The notes beneath the pieces were generated by a model. It had not been told where the DNA came from and searched no databases. It was given only the letters and a program-made list of their open reading frames with translations. Below, in pieces: positions 1-13,600 of a stretch of DNA of 26,861 nt. Origin of the DNA: Plakobranchus ocellatus (taxonomy: Eukaryota; Mollusca; Gastropoda; Plakobranchidae); the NCBI GenBank assembly GCA_019648995.1, contig BLXT01007271.1:7436-34296 (forward strand), given 5' to 3'. The position numbers and the translations under genes were made by a program. Position 1 is the first letter of the stretch. The number at the start of each line of letters is the position of its first letter.

Positions 1-2730
1 AAAGTTACTCCAAGGGTTTCAAAAGAAGAACAATTACAATGCGCAACTTTTGTTACAAAAATCAAGTCTCTATCTACATTAGTTGTCGAGTTATAGCCGT
101 TTTTGTGAAAAAAAAGAAAATGGCCTAAAATGGGTTTTTCCCTTTAGATCAAAAACCTTATGTGGTGAATTTAATCCAAAGGTTTCAAAAGAAGGACACT
201 GACAAGGCGCAACTTTTGGTACAAGAATCAAATCTCTATCTACGTTAGTTGTTGAGCTATTGCCGTTTTTGTGAAAAAAAGGAACATTGCCTAAAAATGG
301 GTTTTTCACTTTAGATAAAAAAAACCTGATGTGGTGGAGTTACTCCAAAAGGTTTCAAAAGAAGTACAATTACAATGCGCATCTTTTGTTACAAAAATCA
401 AGTCTCTTTCTACGTTAGTTGTCGAGCTATAGCCGTTTTTGTGAAAAAAACGAAAATTGCCTAAAAGTGGTTTGTTCCCTTTAGATCAAAAACCTGATGT
501 GGTGAATTTATTCCAAACGTTTCAAAAGAAGGACACTTACAAGGCGTAACTTTTGGTACAAGAATCAATTCTCTATCTACGTTAGTTGTCGAGCTATAGC
601 CGTTTTTGTGAAAAAAAGGAAAATTGCCTCAAAATGGGTTTTTCAATTTAAATCAAAAACCTGATGTGGTGAAGTTACTCCAAACGTTTCAAAAAAAGGA
701 TAATTACAATGCGCAACTTTTGGTACAAAAATCAAGTCCCTATCTACGTCAGTTCTCGAGTTATAGCCGTTTTTGTCCAAAAAAAAATATGCCTTAAAAT
801 GGGTTTTTACTTAAGATAAAAAATCTGATGTGGTGAAGTTACTCCAAGAGATTCAAAAGAAGAACAATTACAATGCGCAACTTTTGGTACAAAAATCAAA
901 TCTTTATGTACGTTAGATGTCGAGTTATAGCCGTTTTTGTGAAATAATGGAAAATGGCCTAAAAAAAGGTTTTTCACTTTAGATCGAAAACCTAATGTGG
1001 TAAAGTTAATCCAAGGATTTCAAAAGAAGAACAATTACAATGCACAACTTTTCTTACAAAAATCAAGTCTCTATCTACGTTAGTTGTCGAGTTATAGCCG
1101 TTTTTGTGAAAATAAAGAAAATTCCATAAATTGGGTTTTCACTTTAGATCGAAAACCTGATGTGGTGAAGTTACTCCAAGGGTTTCAAAAGAAGAACGAT
1201 TACCAGGCGCAACTTTTGGTACAGGAATCTATTCTCTATCTACGTTAGTTGTCGAGCTATAGCCGTTTTTGTGAAAAAAACGAAAATTGCCTAAAAGTGG
1301 TTTTTTCACTTTAGATCAAAAACCTGATGTGGTCAATTTACTCCAAAGGTTTAAAAAGAAGAACACTTACAAGGCGCAACTTTTGGTACAAGAATCAAAT
1401 CTCTATCTACGTTAGTTGTTGAGCTATTGCCGTTTTTGTGAAAAAAAGGAACATTGCCTAAAAATGGGTTTTTCACTTTAGATAAAAAACCTGATGTGGT
1501 GAAGTTACTCCAAAGGTTTCGAAAGAAGGACAATTACAATGAGCAACTTTTGTTACAAAAATCGAGTCTCTATCTACGTTAGTTGTCGAGCTATAGCCGT
1601 TTTTGTGAAAAAAAGGAAAATGGCGTCAAAATGGGTTTTTCACTTTACATCGAAAACGTGATGTGGTAAAGTTACTCCAAGATTTTCAAAAGAAGGACAA
1701 TTACAATGCACAACTTCAAGTACAAAAATCAAGTCTCTATCTACGTTAGTTGTCGAGTTATAGCCGTTTTTTGTGAAAAAAAAAATTGCATAAAATGGAT
1801 TTTTCACTTTAGATCAAAAACCTGATGTGGTGAATTTACTCCAAAGGTTTCAAAAGAAGGACACCCTGAAGGCGCAACTTTTAGTACGAGAATCAATTCT
1901 CTATCTACGTTAACTATAGCCGTTTTTGTGAAAAAAAGAAAAATGGCCTAAAAATGGGTTCTTCATTTTAGATCAAAAACATGATGTGGTGAAGTTACTC
2001 CAAGGGTTTCAAAAGAAGGAAAATTACAATGCGCAACTTTTGTTACAAAAATCAAGTCTCTATCTCCGTTAGATGTCGAGTTATAGCCGTTTTTGTAAAA
2101 AAAAAAGGAAAATTGCCTAAAAGTGGGTTTTTCACTTTAGATCGAAAACCTGATGTGGTGAAGTTACTCCAAAGGTTTGAAAAAAAGAACACTTATAAGG
2201 CGCAACTTTTGGTACAAAAATCAAGTCTCTATCTCGTTATTGCCGAGTTATAGACGTTTTTGTGAAAAAAAGGAAAATGGCCTAAAAATGGGTTTTTCAC
2301 TTTAGATCGAAAACCTAATGTGGTAAAGTTACTCCAAGATTTTCAAAAGAAGAACAATTACAATGCGCAACTTTTGTTACGAAAAATCAAGTCTCTATCT
2401 CCGTTAGTTGTCGAGTTATAGCCGTTTTTGTGAAAAAAACGATAATTGCGTAAAAGTGGGTTTTTCACTTTAGATCGGAAACCTGATGTGGTGAAGTTAC
2501 TCCAAGGGTTTCAAAAGAAGAACAAGTACAAGGCGCAACTTTTCTTACAAAAATCAAGTCTCTATCTTGTTATTGCCGAGTTATAGAATTTTTTGTGAAA
2601 AAAAGGAAAATTGCTTAAAATGGGTTTTTCACTTTAGATCGAAAACCTGATGTGGTGAAGTTATTCCAAAGGTTTGAAAAAAAGAACACTTACAAGGCGC
2701 AACTTTTGGTACAAAAATCAAGTCTCTATC

Positions 2731-3060
2731 TACGTTATTGCCGAGTTATAGACGTTTTTGTGAAAAAAAGGAAAAATGCTTCAAATGGGTTTTTCCCTTT
2801 AGATCGAAAACCTGATGTGGTGAAGTTACTCCAAGGGTTTCAAAAGAAGAACAATTACAATGCGCAACATTAAGTACAAAAATCAAGTCTCTATCTACGT
2901 TATTGCCGAGTTATAGACGTTTTTGTGAAAAAAAGGAAAAATGCTTCAAATGGGTTTTTCCCTTTAGATCGAAAACCTGATGTTGTGAAGTTACTCCAAG
3001 GGTTTCAAAAGAAGAACAATTACAATGCGAAACATTAAGTACAAAAATCAAGTCTCTATC
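2731..3060 (+). repeat. Two adjacent near-identical monomers (recent single-unit duplication)
   Basis: The units 2731-2895 and 2896-3060 are both 165 bp. By eye they differ at two internal positions (gtggtg versus gttgtg, and gcgcaac versus gcgaaac), plus the variable word just after the second unit. Both carry a rare set of linked variants: ttattgccgag, tatagacg, aatgcttcaaatg, tttcccttt and aacattaagtac. This is much closer than neighbouring monomers usually are, so it is best read as a recent one-monomer duplication. Confidence 0.8.
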
Positions 3061-3580
3061 TACGTTAGTTGTCGAGTTATACCCGTTTTTGTGAAAAAAA
3101 AGAAAATTGCATAAAAGGGTTTTTTCACTTTAGATCGAGAACATGATGTTGTGAAGTTACTCCAAGGGTTTCAAAAGAAGAACAATTACAAGGCGCAATT
3201 TTTGGTACAAAAATCAAGTCTCTATCTACGTTAGTTGTCGAGTTATAGCCGTTTTTGTAAAAAAGAGGAAAATTGCTTCAAATGGGTTTTTCACTTTAGA
3301 TCGAAAACCTGATGTGGTGAAGTTATTCCAAGGGTTTCAAAAGAAGAACAATTACAATGCGGAACTTTTGTCTCAAAAATCAAGTCTCTATCTCCGTTAG
3401 TTGTCGAGTTATAGCCGTTTTTGTGAAAAAAAGGAAAATGGCCTAAAAATGGGTTTTTCACTTTAGATCGAAAACCTGATGTGGTTAAGTTACTCCAAGG
3501 GTTTCAAAAGAAGAACAATTACAAGGCGCAACTTTTGTTACAAAAATCAAGTCTCTATCTACGTTAGTTGTCGAGTTATA

Positions 3581-3606
3581 GCCGTTTTTTTTTTTAAAAA
3601 AGAAAA
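3581..3606 (+). repeat. Satellite variant with long T-run followed by A-run
   Basis: Where most monomers read ccgtttttgtgaaaaaaa, this copy has gccg followed by 11 T and then A residues, with the gtg removed. The same change is seen at about 4763-4780, 5760-5780, 12811-12829, 15483-15504 and 16325-16345, mostly after acg rather than ccg. In five of the six copies the next monomer start reads gaaatt(c)tta instead of gaaaacctga, so the run belongs to a linked subfamily and is not only random slippage. The copy at 3581 is the exception and may be independent. Confidence 0.7.
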
Positions 3607-6600
3607 ATTGCCGAAAAATGGGTTTTTCACTTTAAATGAAAAACCTGATGTGGTGAATTTACTCCAAAGGTTTCAAAAGAAGAACACTAAATAGGCGCAA
3701 CTTTTGGTACAAAAATCAAATCACTATCTACGTTGGTTGTCGAGTTATAGCCGTTTTTGTGAAAAAAAAAGAAAATGGCCTAAAAATGGGTTGTTCACTT
3801 TAGATCAAAAACCTGATGTTTTGAAGTTCTTCCAAGGGTTTCAAAAGAAGGACAATTACAATGCGCAACTTTTGGTCTAAAAATCAAGTCTCTATCTCCG
3901 TTAGTTGTCGAGCTATAACCGTTTTTATGAAAAAGAGAAAAATTGCCTAAAAATGGGTTTTTCACTTTAAATCAAAAACCTGATGTGGTGAATTTAATCC
4001 AAAGGTTTCAAAAGAAGAACATTTAATAAGCGCAACTTTTGGTACAAAAATCAAATCTCTATCTACGTTAGTTGTCGAGTTATAGCCGTTTTTGTGAAAA
4101 AAAAAAAGAAAAATTGCCTAAAAATGGGTTTTTCACTTCAGATCGAAATTCTTATGTGGTGAAGTTACTCCAAAGGTTTAAAAAAAAAGAACAATAACAA
4201 GGCGCAACTTTTGCTACAATAATCAAGTCTCTACCTTCATGAGTTTTCGAGTTAGAGCCGTTTTTGTGAAAAAAAAGGAAAATTGACTAAAATGGGTTTT
4301 TGACTTTGGATCAAAAATCTGATGTGGTGAAGTTACTCCAAGAGTTTCAAAAGAACAACAATTACAATGCGCAACTTTTGTTACAAAAATCAAGTCTCAA
4401 TCTCCGTTAGTTGTCGAGCCATAGCCGTTTTTGTGAAAAAATTGAAAATTGCCTAAAAGTGGGTTTTTCACTTTACATCGAAAACCTGATGTCGTAAAGT
4501 TACTCCAAGGGTTTTAAAAGAAGAACTATTACGTGTTGCAACTTTTGGTACCAGAATCAAATCTCTATCTACGTTAGTTGTCGAGCTATAGCCGTTTTTA
4601 TGAAAAAAAAGAAAAATTCCCTTAAAGTGGGTTTTTTACTTTAGATCGAAAACCTGATGTGGTAAAGATACTCCAAAGGTTTCAAAAAAAGAACACTTAC
4701 AAGGCGCAAATGTTGGTAAAAAAATCATGTCTCTATCTACGTTAGTTTTCGAGTTATAGACGTTTTTTTTTTTTAAAAAACGGAAAAATGCCTAAAAATG
4801 GCATTTTCACTTTAGATCGAAATTCTTATGTGGTGAAGTTACTCCAAGGGTTTCGAAAGAAGAACAATCACAAGGCGCAACTTTTGGTACAAAAATCAAG
4901 TCTCTATCTACGTTAGTTGTCGAGTTATAGCTGTTTTTTAAAAAAAAGGAAAATTGTTTAAAATGGCTTTTTCACTTTAGATTGAAAACCTGATGTGGTG
5001 AAGTTATTCCAAGTGTTTCAAAAGAAGAAAAATTACAATGCGCAACTTTTGTTACAAAAATCAAGTCTCTATCTACGTTAGTTGTTGAGTTATAGCAGTT
5101 TTTGTGAAAAAAAAATTGTATAAAATGGGTTTTTTACTTTAGATCGAAAACCTGATGTGGTGAAGTTACTTCAAGGGTTTCAAAAGAAGGACACTTAAAA
5201 GGCGCAACTTTTAGTACAAGAATCAGTTCTCTATCTACGTTAGTTGTCGAGCTCTAGCCGTTTTTGTGAAAAAAAGGAAAATTGACTAAATATGGGTTTT
5301 TCACTCTAGATCAAAAACCTGATGTGGTGAAGTTACTATAAAAGTTTCACAAGAAGGACAATTACATGCGCAACTTTTGTTACAAAAATCAAGTCTCTAT
5401 CTACGTTAGATGTCGAGCTATAGCCGTTTTTGTGAAAAGCACGAAAATTGCCTAAAAGTGGTTTGTTCACTTTAGATCAAAAACCTGATGTGGTGAATTT
5501 ACTCCAAAGGTTTCAAAAGAAGGACACTTAAAAGGCGCAACTTTTAGTACAAGAATCAGTTCTCTATCTACGTTAGTTGTCGAGCTATAGCCGTTTTTGT
5601 GAAAAAAAGAAAAATGGCCTAAAAATGGGTTTTTCACTTTACATCAAAAACCTGATGTGGTAAAGTTACTCTAAGGGTTTTAAAAAAAGAACAATTACAA
5701 GTTGCAACTTTTGGTACCAGAATCAATCTCTATCTACGTTAGTTTTCGAGTTATAGACGTTTTTTTTTTTAAAAAAAAAATAAAAAATGCCTAAAAATGG
5801 GATTTTCACTTTAGATCGAAATTTTTATGTGGTGAAGTTTTTCCAAGGATTTCGAAAGAAGAACAATTACAATGCGCAACTTTTTTTTACAAAAATCAAG
5901 TCTCTATCTACGTTAGTTGTCGAGTTATAGCCGTTTTTGTGAAAAAAAGGAAAAATGCCTAAAAATGGGTTTTTCACTTTAGATCGAAAACCTGATGTGG
6001 TGAATTTACTCCAAAAGTTAAAAAAAGAACACTTACAGGGCGCAACTTTTGGTAAAAAAATCAAGTCTCTATCTACGTTAGTTGTCGAGCTATAGCCGTT
6101 TTTGTGAAAAGAACGAAAATAGCCTAAAATACGTTTGTTCACTTTAGTTCGAAAACCTGATGTGGTGAATTTACTCCAAAGGTTTCAAAAGAAGAACACT
6201 TACAAGGCGCAACTTTTGGTACAAGAATCAATTCTCTATCTACATGAGTTGTCGAGGTATAGCCGTTTTTGTGAAAAAAAGTAAAATGGCCTAAAAATGG
6301 GTTTTTCACTTTAGATCGAAAACCTGATGTGGTGAAGTTACTCCAAGGGTTTCAAAAGAAGAACAAGTACAAGGCGCAACTTTTGGTACAAGAATCTATT
6401 CTCTATCTACGTTAGTTGTCGAGCTATAGCTGTTTTTGTGAAAAAAACGAAAATTGCCTAAAAGTGGGTTTTTCACTTTAGATCGAAAACCTGATGTGGT
6501 GAAGTTACTCCAAAGGTTTCAAAAAAAAGAACACTTACAAAGCGAAACTTTTGATCCAAAAATCAAGTCTCTATCTACGTTATTGCCGAGTTATAGCCGT

Positions 6601-7352
6601 TTGTGCAAAAAAAGGAAAATTGCCTAAAGATGGGTTTTTCACTTTGGTTCGAAATTCTTATGTGGTGAAGTTACTCCAAGGGTTTCGAAAGAAGAACAAT
6701 CACAAGGCGAAACTTTTGGTACAAAAATCAAGTCTCTATCTACGTTAGTTGTCGAGTTATAGCCGTTTTTGTGAAAAAAACTAAAATTGCCGAAAAATGG
6801 GTTTTTCCCTTTAAATCAAAAACCTGATATGGTGAATTTACTCCAAAGGTTTCAAAAGAAGAACACTTAATAGGCGCAACTTTTGGTACAAAAATCAAAT
6901 CTTTATCTACGTTAGTTGTCGAGCTATAGCCGTTTTTGTGAAAAAAAGGAAAATGGCCTAAAAATGGGGTTTTCACTTTAGATCGAAAACCTGATGTGGT
7001 GAAGTTACTCCAATCGTTTCGAAAGAAGAACAATCACAAGGCGAAACTTTTGGTACAAAAATCAAGTCTCTATCTACGTTAGTTGTCGAGTTATAGCCGT
7101 TTTTGTGAAAAAAAAGAAAAATTGCCTAAAAGTGTTTTTTTCACTTTAGATCAAAAACCTAATGTGGTGAAGTTACTCCAATTGTTTCAAAAAAAAGAAC
7201 AATAACAAGGCGCAACTTTTGCTACAATTGTCAAGTCTCTATCTACATGAGTTGTCGAGTTATAGCCGTTTTTTGTGAAAAAAAAAGAAAAATTGACTAA
7301 AATGGGTTTTTCACTTTAGATCGAAAATCTGATATGGTGAAGAAAAATACTA

Positions 7353-7590
7353 CTAAGGTTTCAAATCAAGAACACTTACAAGGCGCAACTTTTGTTACAA
7401 AAATCAAGTCTGTATCTACGTTAGTTGTCGAGCTATAGCCGTTTTTGTGAAAAGAACGAAAATTGCCTAAAACATGTTTGTTCACTTTAGATCAAAAACC
7501 TGATGTGGTGAAGTTACTACAAAGGTTTCAAATCAAGAACACTTACAAGGCGAAACTTTTGTTACAAAAATCAAGTCTGTATCTACGTTA
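7353..7590 (+). repeat. Adjacent duplicated satellite segment with private variants
   Basis: The private word aaggtttcaaatcaagaaca, followed by cttacaaggcg and ctgtatctacg, occurs in two successive monomers starting near 7356 and 7522. The first copy is preceded by a scrambled stretch, gaagaaaaatactacta, where gaagttactacaa is expected, suggesting a small rearrangement there. This is a second local duplication of about one monomer. Confidence 0.65.
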
Positions 7591-8404
7591 GTTCTTGAGT
7601 TAGAGCCGTTTTTGTGAAAAAAAAGAAAAATGCCTAAAAATGGGATTTTCACTTTGGATCAAAATTCTTATGTGGTGAAGTTACTCCAAGGGTTTCGAAA
7701 GAAGAACAATTACAATGCGCAACTTTTGTTACAAAATTCAAGTCTCTATCTACGTTAGTTGTCGAGTTATAGCCGTCTTTTGTGAAGAAAAGGAAAATTG
7801 CCTAAAAATGCGTTTTTAAATTTAGATCGAACACCTAATGTGGTAAAGTTACTCCAAGGGTTTCAAAAGAAGAACAATTACAATGCGCAACTTTTGTTAC
7901 AAAAATCAAGTCTCTTTCTACGTTAGTTGTCGAGTTAGAGCCGTTTTTGTGAAAAAAAAAGAAAATTCCATAAAATGGGTTTTCACTTTAGATCGAAAAC
8001 CTGATGTGTTGAAGTTACTCCAAGGGTTTCAAAAGAACAACAATTACAAGGCGCAACTTTTGGTACAAGAATCAATTCTCTATCTACGTTAGGTGTCGAG
8101 CTATAGCCGTTTGTGTGAAAAAAACGAAAATTACATAAAAATGGGTTTTTCACTTTACATCGAAAACCTGATGTGGTAAAGTTACTCCAAGGGTTTCAAA
8201 AGAAGAACAATTACAATGCGCAACTTTTGTTACAAAAATCAAGTCTCTATCTACGTTAGGTGTCGAGTTATAGCCGTTTTTGTGAAAAAAAAGAAAATTC
8301 CCTCAATTGGGTTTTCACTTTAGATCGAAAACCTGATGTGGTGAAGTTACTCCAAGGGTTTCGAAAGAAGAACAATTACAAGGCGCAACTTTTGGTACAA
8401 AAAT

Positions 8405-8470
8405 CAAGTCTCTATCTACGTTAGTTTTCAATTACAATGCGCAACTTTTGTTACAAAAATCAAGTCTCTA
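8405..8470 (+). repeat. Truncated monomer: deletion junction in the satellite
   Basis: The sequence reads normally to tacgttagtt (near 8425) and then jumps to ttcaattacaatgcgcaac, skipping the tail of one monomer and more than half of the next. About 115 bases are missing, so the following anchor words come out of the 166-base rhythm. It looks like a deletion between non-equivalent positions of two monomers. Confidence 0.75.
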
Positions 8471-8479
8471 TCTACGTTA

Positions 8480-9010
8480 GTTGTCGAGCTATAGCCGTTT
8501 TTGTGAAAAAAAGAAATTTTGCCTAAAAGTGGGTTTTTCACTTTAGATCGAAAACCTGATGTGGTGAAATTACTCCAAAGGTTTGAAAAAAAACCACTTA
8601 CAGAGTGCAACTTTTTGTACAAAAATCAAGTCTCTATCTACGTTAGTTTTTGAGTTATAGCCGTTTTTGTGAAAAAAATGAAAATTGCTTCAAATGGGTT
8701 TTTCACTTTCGATCGAAAACCTCATGTGGTGAAGTTACTCCAAGGGTTTCAAAAGAAGGTGAATTACAAGGCGCAACTTTTGGTACAAAAATCAAGTCCC
8801 TATCTACGTTAGTTGTCGAGTTATAGCCGTTTTTGTGTAAAATAGAAAAATTGCCTTATTTGGTGAATTTACTCCAAAGTTTTCAAAAGAAGGACACTTA
8901 ATAGGCGGAACTTTTGGTACAAGAATCAAATCTCTATCTACGTTAGTTGTCGAGTTAGAGCCGTTTTTGTGAAAAAAAGGAAAATTGTTTAAAAAAGGTT
9001 TTTTCACTTT
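8480..9010 (+). repeat. Multi-monomer block repeated at about 13800-14350
   Basis: Three successive monomers here share a chain of rare variants with about 13800-14350: gaa(a)ttttgcc, cttcaaatgggt, aacctcatgtggtg, caaaagaaggt(g/c)aattac, caagtccctatc, tgtgtaaaa and gccttat/gccttaa. The offset measured at gaaggt is 5317 bases, about 32 monomers. Sharing several consecutive variants across more than one monomer boundary shows a block was copied, not just single monomers. Confidence 0.65.
8835..8885 (+). repeat. Monomer with an internal deletion of about 37 bp
   Basis: After attgcctta the copy continues with tttggtgaatttactcc, leaving out the ggtttttcacttt and atcaaaaac part. The equivalent, intact copy is at about 14500-14560, which shares the rare words tgtgtaaaa, gccttaaaatg and tttggtgaattt. 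The deletion end points share a few T/A bases. Confidence 0.7.
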
Positions 9011-9104
9011 AGATCGAAAACCTGATGTGGTGAAGTTATTCCAAGGGTTTCAAAAGATGGACAATTACAAGGCGCAACTTTTCCTACAATAATCAAGTCT
9101 CGAT

Positions 9105-9550
9105 CTACGTGAGTTGTCGAGTTAGATCCGTTTTTGGAAAAAAAAAAAGGAAAATTCCTTTAAAATGTGTTTTTGACTTTAGATAAAAAATCTGATGTGG
9201 TGAAGTTACTCCAAGGGATTCAAAAGAAGAACAATTACAATGCGCAACTAATGTTACAAAATTCAAGTCTCTATCTACGTTAGTGTTTGAGTTATAGCCG
9301 TTTTTGTGAAGAAAAGGAAAATGGCCTAAAAATGGGTTTTTCACTTTACATCGAAAACCTAATGTGGTAAAGTGTTGGTAAACCAAGGGTTTCAAAAGAA
9401 GAACAATTACAATGCGCAACTTTTGTTACAAAAATCAAGCCACTATCTACGTTAGTGTTTGAGTTATAGCCGTTTTTGTGAAAAAAAGGAAAATGGCCTA
9501 AAAATGGGTTTTTCACTTTAGATCGAAAACCTAATGTGGTAAAGTTACTC
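9105..9550 (+). repeat. Higher-order block, copy 1 (related to 11450-11900, 13150-13600, 16640-16800)
   Basis: This stretch carries tacgtgagttgtcgag, gttagatccg, tttttgactttagataaaaa, atctgatg and ccaagggattcaaaagaag, followed one monomer later by aacctaatgtggtaaag and tagtgtttgagttatag. The same order of variants is found near 11450-11900, 13150-13600 and, in part, 16640-16800. Copy 1 has an extra change at 9370-9385 (gtgttggtaaacc in place of gttactcc). Confidence 0.6.
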
Positions 9551-11449
9551 CAAGGGTTTCAAAAGATGAACGATTACAATGCGCAACTTTTGTTACAAAA
9601 TTCAAGTCTCTATCTACGTTAGTGGTCGAGTTAGAGCCGTTTTTGTGAAAAAAAAGAAAATTCCATAAATTGGGTTTTCACTTTATATCGAAAACCTGAT
9701 GTGGTGAAGTTACTCCAAGGGTTTCAAAATAAGAACAATTACAAGGCGCGACTTTTGGTACAAGAATCAGTTCTCTATCTACGTTAGGTGTCGAGCTATA
9801 GCCGTTTGTGTGAAAAAAACGAAAATTGCCTAAAAATTGGTTTTTCGCTTTAGATAAAAAACCTGATGTGGTGAAGTTACTCCAAAGGTTTCAAAAGAAG
9901 TACAATTACAATGCGCAACTTTTTTTACAAAAATCAAGTCTCTATCTACGTTATTGCCGAGTTATAGACGTTTTTGTGAAAAAAAGGAAAATTGCTTAAA
10001 ATGGGTTTTTCCCTTTAGATCAAAAACCTGATGTGGTGAAGTTACTCCAAGGGTTTCAAAAGAAGAACAATTACAATGCGCAACTTTTGTTACAAAAATC
10101 AAGTCTGTATCTACGTTAGTTGTCGAGTTAGAGCCGTTTTTGTGCAAAAAAGGAAAATTGCCTAAAAATGGGTTTTTCACTTTAGATCGAAAACCTGATG
10201 TGGTGAAGTTACTCCAAAGGTTTCAAAAAAAGAAGACTTACAAGGCGCAACTTTTAGTACAAAAATCAAGTCTCTATCTACGTTAGTTGTCGAGTTATAG
10301 ACGTTTTTGTGAAAAAAAAGAAAATTGCATAAAATGGGTTTTTCACTTTTTATCGAAAACCTTATGTGGTGAAGTTACTCTAAGGGTTTCAAAAGAAGAA
10401 CAATTACAAGGCGCAACTTTTGGTACAAAAATCAAGTCTCTATCTACATGAGTTGTCGATTTCAAGCCGTTTTTGTGAAAAAAAAGAAAATTGCCTAAAA
10501 ATGGGTTTTTCACTTTAGATCGAAAACCTGATGTGGTGAAGTTACTCCAAAGGTTTCAAAAAAAGAAGACTTACAAGGCGCAACTTTTAGTACAAAATTC
10601 AATTCTCTATCTACGTTAGTGTTTGAGTTAGAGCCGTTTTTGTGAAAAAAAGGAAAATGGCCTAAAAATGGGTTTTTCACTTTAGATCGAAAACCTGATG
10701 TGGTGAAGTTACTCCAAGGGTTTCAAAAGAAGAACAATTACAAGGCGCAACTTTTGGTACAAGAATCTATACTCTATCTAAATTAGTTGTCGAGCTATAG
10801 CCGTTTTTGTTAAAAAAACGAAAATTGCCTAAAAGGGGTTTTTTCACTTTAGATCAAAAACCTGATTTGGTTAAGTTACTTCAAAGGTTTCAAAAGAAGG
10901 ACACTTACAAGGCGCAACTTTTGGTACAAGAATCAATTCTTTATCTACTTTAGTTGTCGAGCTATAGCCGTTTTTGTGAAAAAAAGGAAAATTGACTAAA
11001 ATGGGTTTTTGACTTTAGATCGAAAATCATATGTGGTGAAGTTACTCCAAGGGTTTCAAAAGTAGAACAATTACAATGCGCAACTTTTGGTACCAGAATC
11101 AATTCTCTATCTACGTTAGTTGTCGAGTTATAGACGTTTTTGTAAAAAAAAAAAGGAAAATGGCCTAAAAATGGGGTTTTCACTTTATATCGGAAACCTG
11201 ATGTGGTAAAGGTTACTCCAAGGGTTTTAAAAGAAGAATAATTACAAGTCGCAACTTTTGGTACCAGAATCAATTCTCTATCTACGTTAGTTATCGAGCT
11301 ATAGCCGTTTTCATGAAAAAAAAGAAAAATTGCCTTAAAGTGGGTTTTTCACTTTCGATCGAAAAGCTGATGTGGTGAAGTTATTCCAAGGGTTTCAAAA
11401 GAAGGACAATTACAAGGCGCAACTTTTGCTACAATAATAAAGGCTCTAT

Positions 11450-11900
11450 CTACGTGAGTTGTCGAGTTAGATCCGTTTTTGTAAAAAAAAAAAAGGAAAA
11501 TTGCTTAAAAATAGGTTTTTGACTTTAGATAAAAAATCTGAAGTTGTGAAGTTACTCCAAGGGATTGAAAAGAAGAACAATTACAATGCTGAACTTTTGT
11601 TACAAAAATCAAGTCTTTATGTACGTTAGTTGTCAGGTTATAGCCGTTTTTGTGAAGAAAAGAAAATGGCCTAAAAATGGGTTTTTCACTTTAGATCGAA
11701 AGCCTAATGTGGTAAAGTTACTCCAAGGGTTTTAAAAGAAGAACAATTACAATGCGCAACTTTTGTTACAAAATTCAAGTCTCTATCTACGTTAGTGTTT
11801 GAATTATAGCCGTTTTTGTGAAAAAAAGGAAAATGGCCTAAAAGTGGTTTTTTCACTTTAGATCGAAAACCTGATGTGGTAAAGTTACTCCAAAAGTTTG
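11450..11900 (+). repeat. Higher-order block, copy 2
   Basis: It shares the variant chain of 9105-9550. The word agcctaatgtggtaaagtta starts at 11701 here and at 13370 in the next copy, an offset of 1669 bases or 10 monomers of 167. The following words acaaaattcaagtctc and gttagtgtttga also match in both copies. Confidence 0.65.
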
Positions 11901-13149
11901 AAAAAAAGAACACTTACGAGGCGCAAATTTTGGTTGAAAAATCAAGTCTCGATCTACGTTAGTTGTCGAGCTATAGCCGTTTTTGTGAAAAAAAGGAAAA
12001 TTGCCTAAAAATGGGTTTTTCACTTTAGATCAAAAACCTGATGTGGTGAAGTTACTCCAAGGGTTTCAAAAGAAGAACACTTACAAGGCGCAACTTTTGG
12101 TACAAAAATCAAGTCTCTATCTACTTTATTGCGGAGTTATAGACGTTTTTGTGTGAAAAAAGAAAATTGCTTAAAAGGGGTTTTTCCCTTTAGATCGAAA
12201 ACCTGATGTGGTGAAGTTACTCCAAGGGTTTCAAAAGAAGAACAATTACAATGCGCAATTTTAAGTACAAAAATCGTCTCTATCTTCGTTAGTTTCGAGT
12301 TATAGCCGTTTTTGTAAAAAAAAGAAAATTGCATAAAATGGGTTTTTCACTTTAGATCGAAAACCTGATGTGGTGAAGTTACTCCAAGAGTATCAAAAGA
12401 AGAACAATTACAAGGCGCAACTTCTGGTACAAAAATCAAGTCTCTATCTACATGAGTTGTCGAGTTAGAGCCGTTTTTGTGAAAAAAAAGGAAAATTTAC
12501 TAAAATGGGTTTTTGACTTTAGATCGAAAATCATATGTGGTGAAGTTACTCCAAGGGTTTCAAAAGAAGAACAATTACAATGCGCAACTTTTGGTACCAG
12601 AATCAATTCTCTATCTACGTTACTTGTAGAGCTATAGCCGTTTTTATGAAAAAAAAGAAAAATTGCCTTAAAGTGGGTTTTTCACTTTTAGATCGAAAAC
12701 CTGATGTGGTGAAGTTACTTAAAAGGTTTAAAAAAAAAGAACACTTACAAGGCGCAACTTTTGGTACAAAAATCATGTCTCTTTCTACGTTAGTTGTCGA
12801 GTTATAGACGTTTTTTTTTTTTTTAAAAAGAAAATTGGCCTAAAAATGGTGTTTTCACTTTAGATCGAAATTCTTACGTGGTGAAGTTACTCCAAAGGTT
12901 TGAAAAAAAGAACACTTACAAGGCGCAACTTTTGGTACAAAAATCATGTCTGTATTTACGTTAGTTGTCGAGTTATAGCCGTTTTTGTGAAGAAAAAGAA
13001 AATTGCTTAAAATGGGTTTTTCACTTTCGATCGAAAACCTGATGTGGTAAAGTTACTCCAAAGGTTTGAAAAAAAAGAACACTTACAAGGCGCAACTTTT
13101 GGTACAAAAATCATGTCTGTATTTGCGTTAGTTGTCGAGTTATAGACGT

Positions 13150-13600
13150 TTTGGTGTAGAAAAGGAAAATTGCTTAAAATGGGATTTTGACTTTAGATAA
13201 AAAATCTGATGTGGTGAATTTACTCCAAGGGATTCAAAAGAAGAACAATTACACTGCGCAACTTTTGTTACAAAAATCAAGTCTCTATCTACGTTAGTTG
13301 TCGAGCTATAGCCGTTTTTGTGAAAAAAAGGAAAATTGCCTAAAAATGGGTTTTTCACTTTAGATCGAAAGCCTAATGTGGTAAAGTTACTCCAAGGGTT
13401 TCAAAAGAAGAACAATTACAATGCGCACCTTTTGTTACAAAATTCAAGTCTCTATCTACGTTAGTGTTTGAGTTATAGCCGTTTTTGTGAAAAAAAGGAA
13501 AATGGCCTAAAAATGGGTTTTTCACTTTAGATCGAAAACCTAATGTGGTAAATTTACTCAAAGGGTTTCAAAAGAACAACAATTACAGTGCGCAACTTTT
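13150..13600 (+). repeat. Higher-order block, copy 3
   Basis: It matches the block at 11450-11900 with a 10-monomer offset. It carries the same linked variants: ttgactttagataaaaaatc, ccaagggattcaaaag, agcctaatgtgg and gttagtgtttga. Small differences (for example actgcgcaac and gcgcacctt) show the copies have diverged since duplication. Confidence 0.65.
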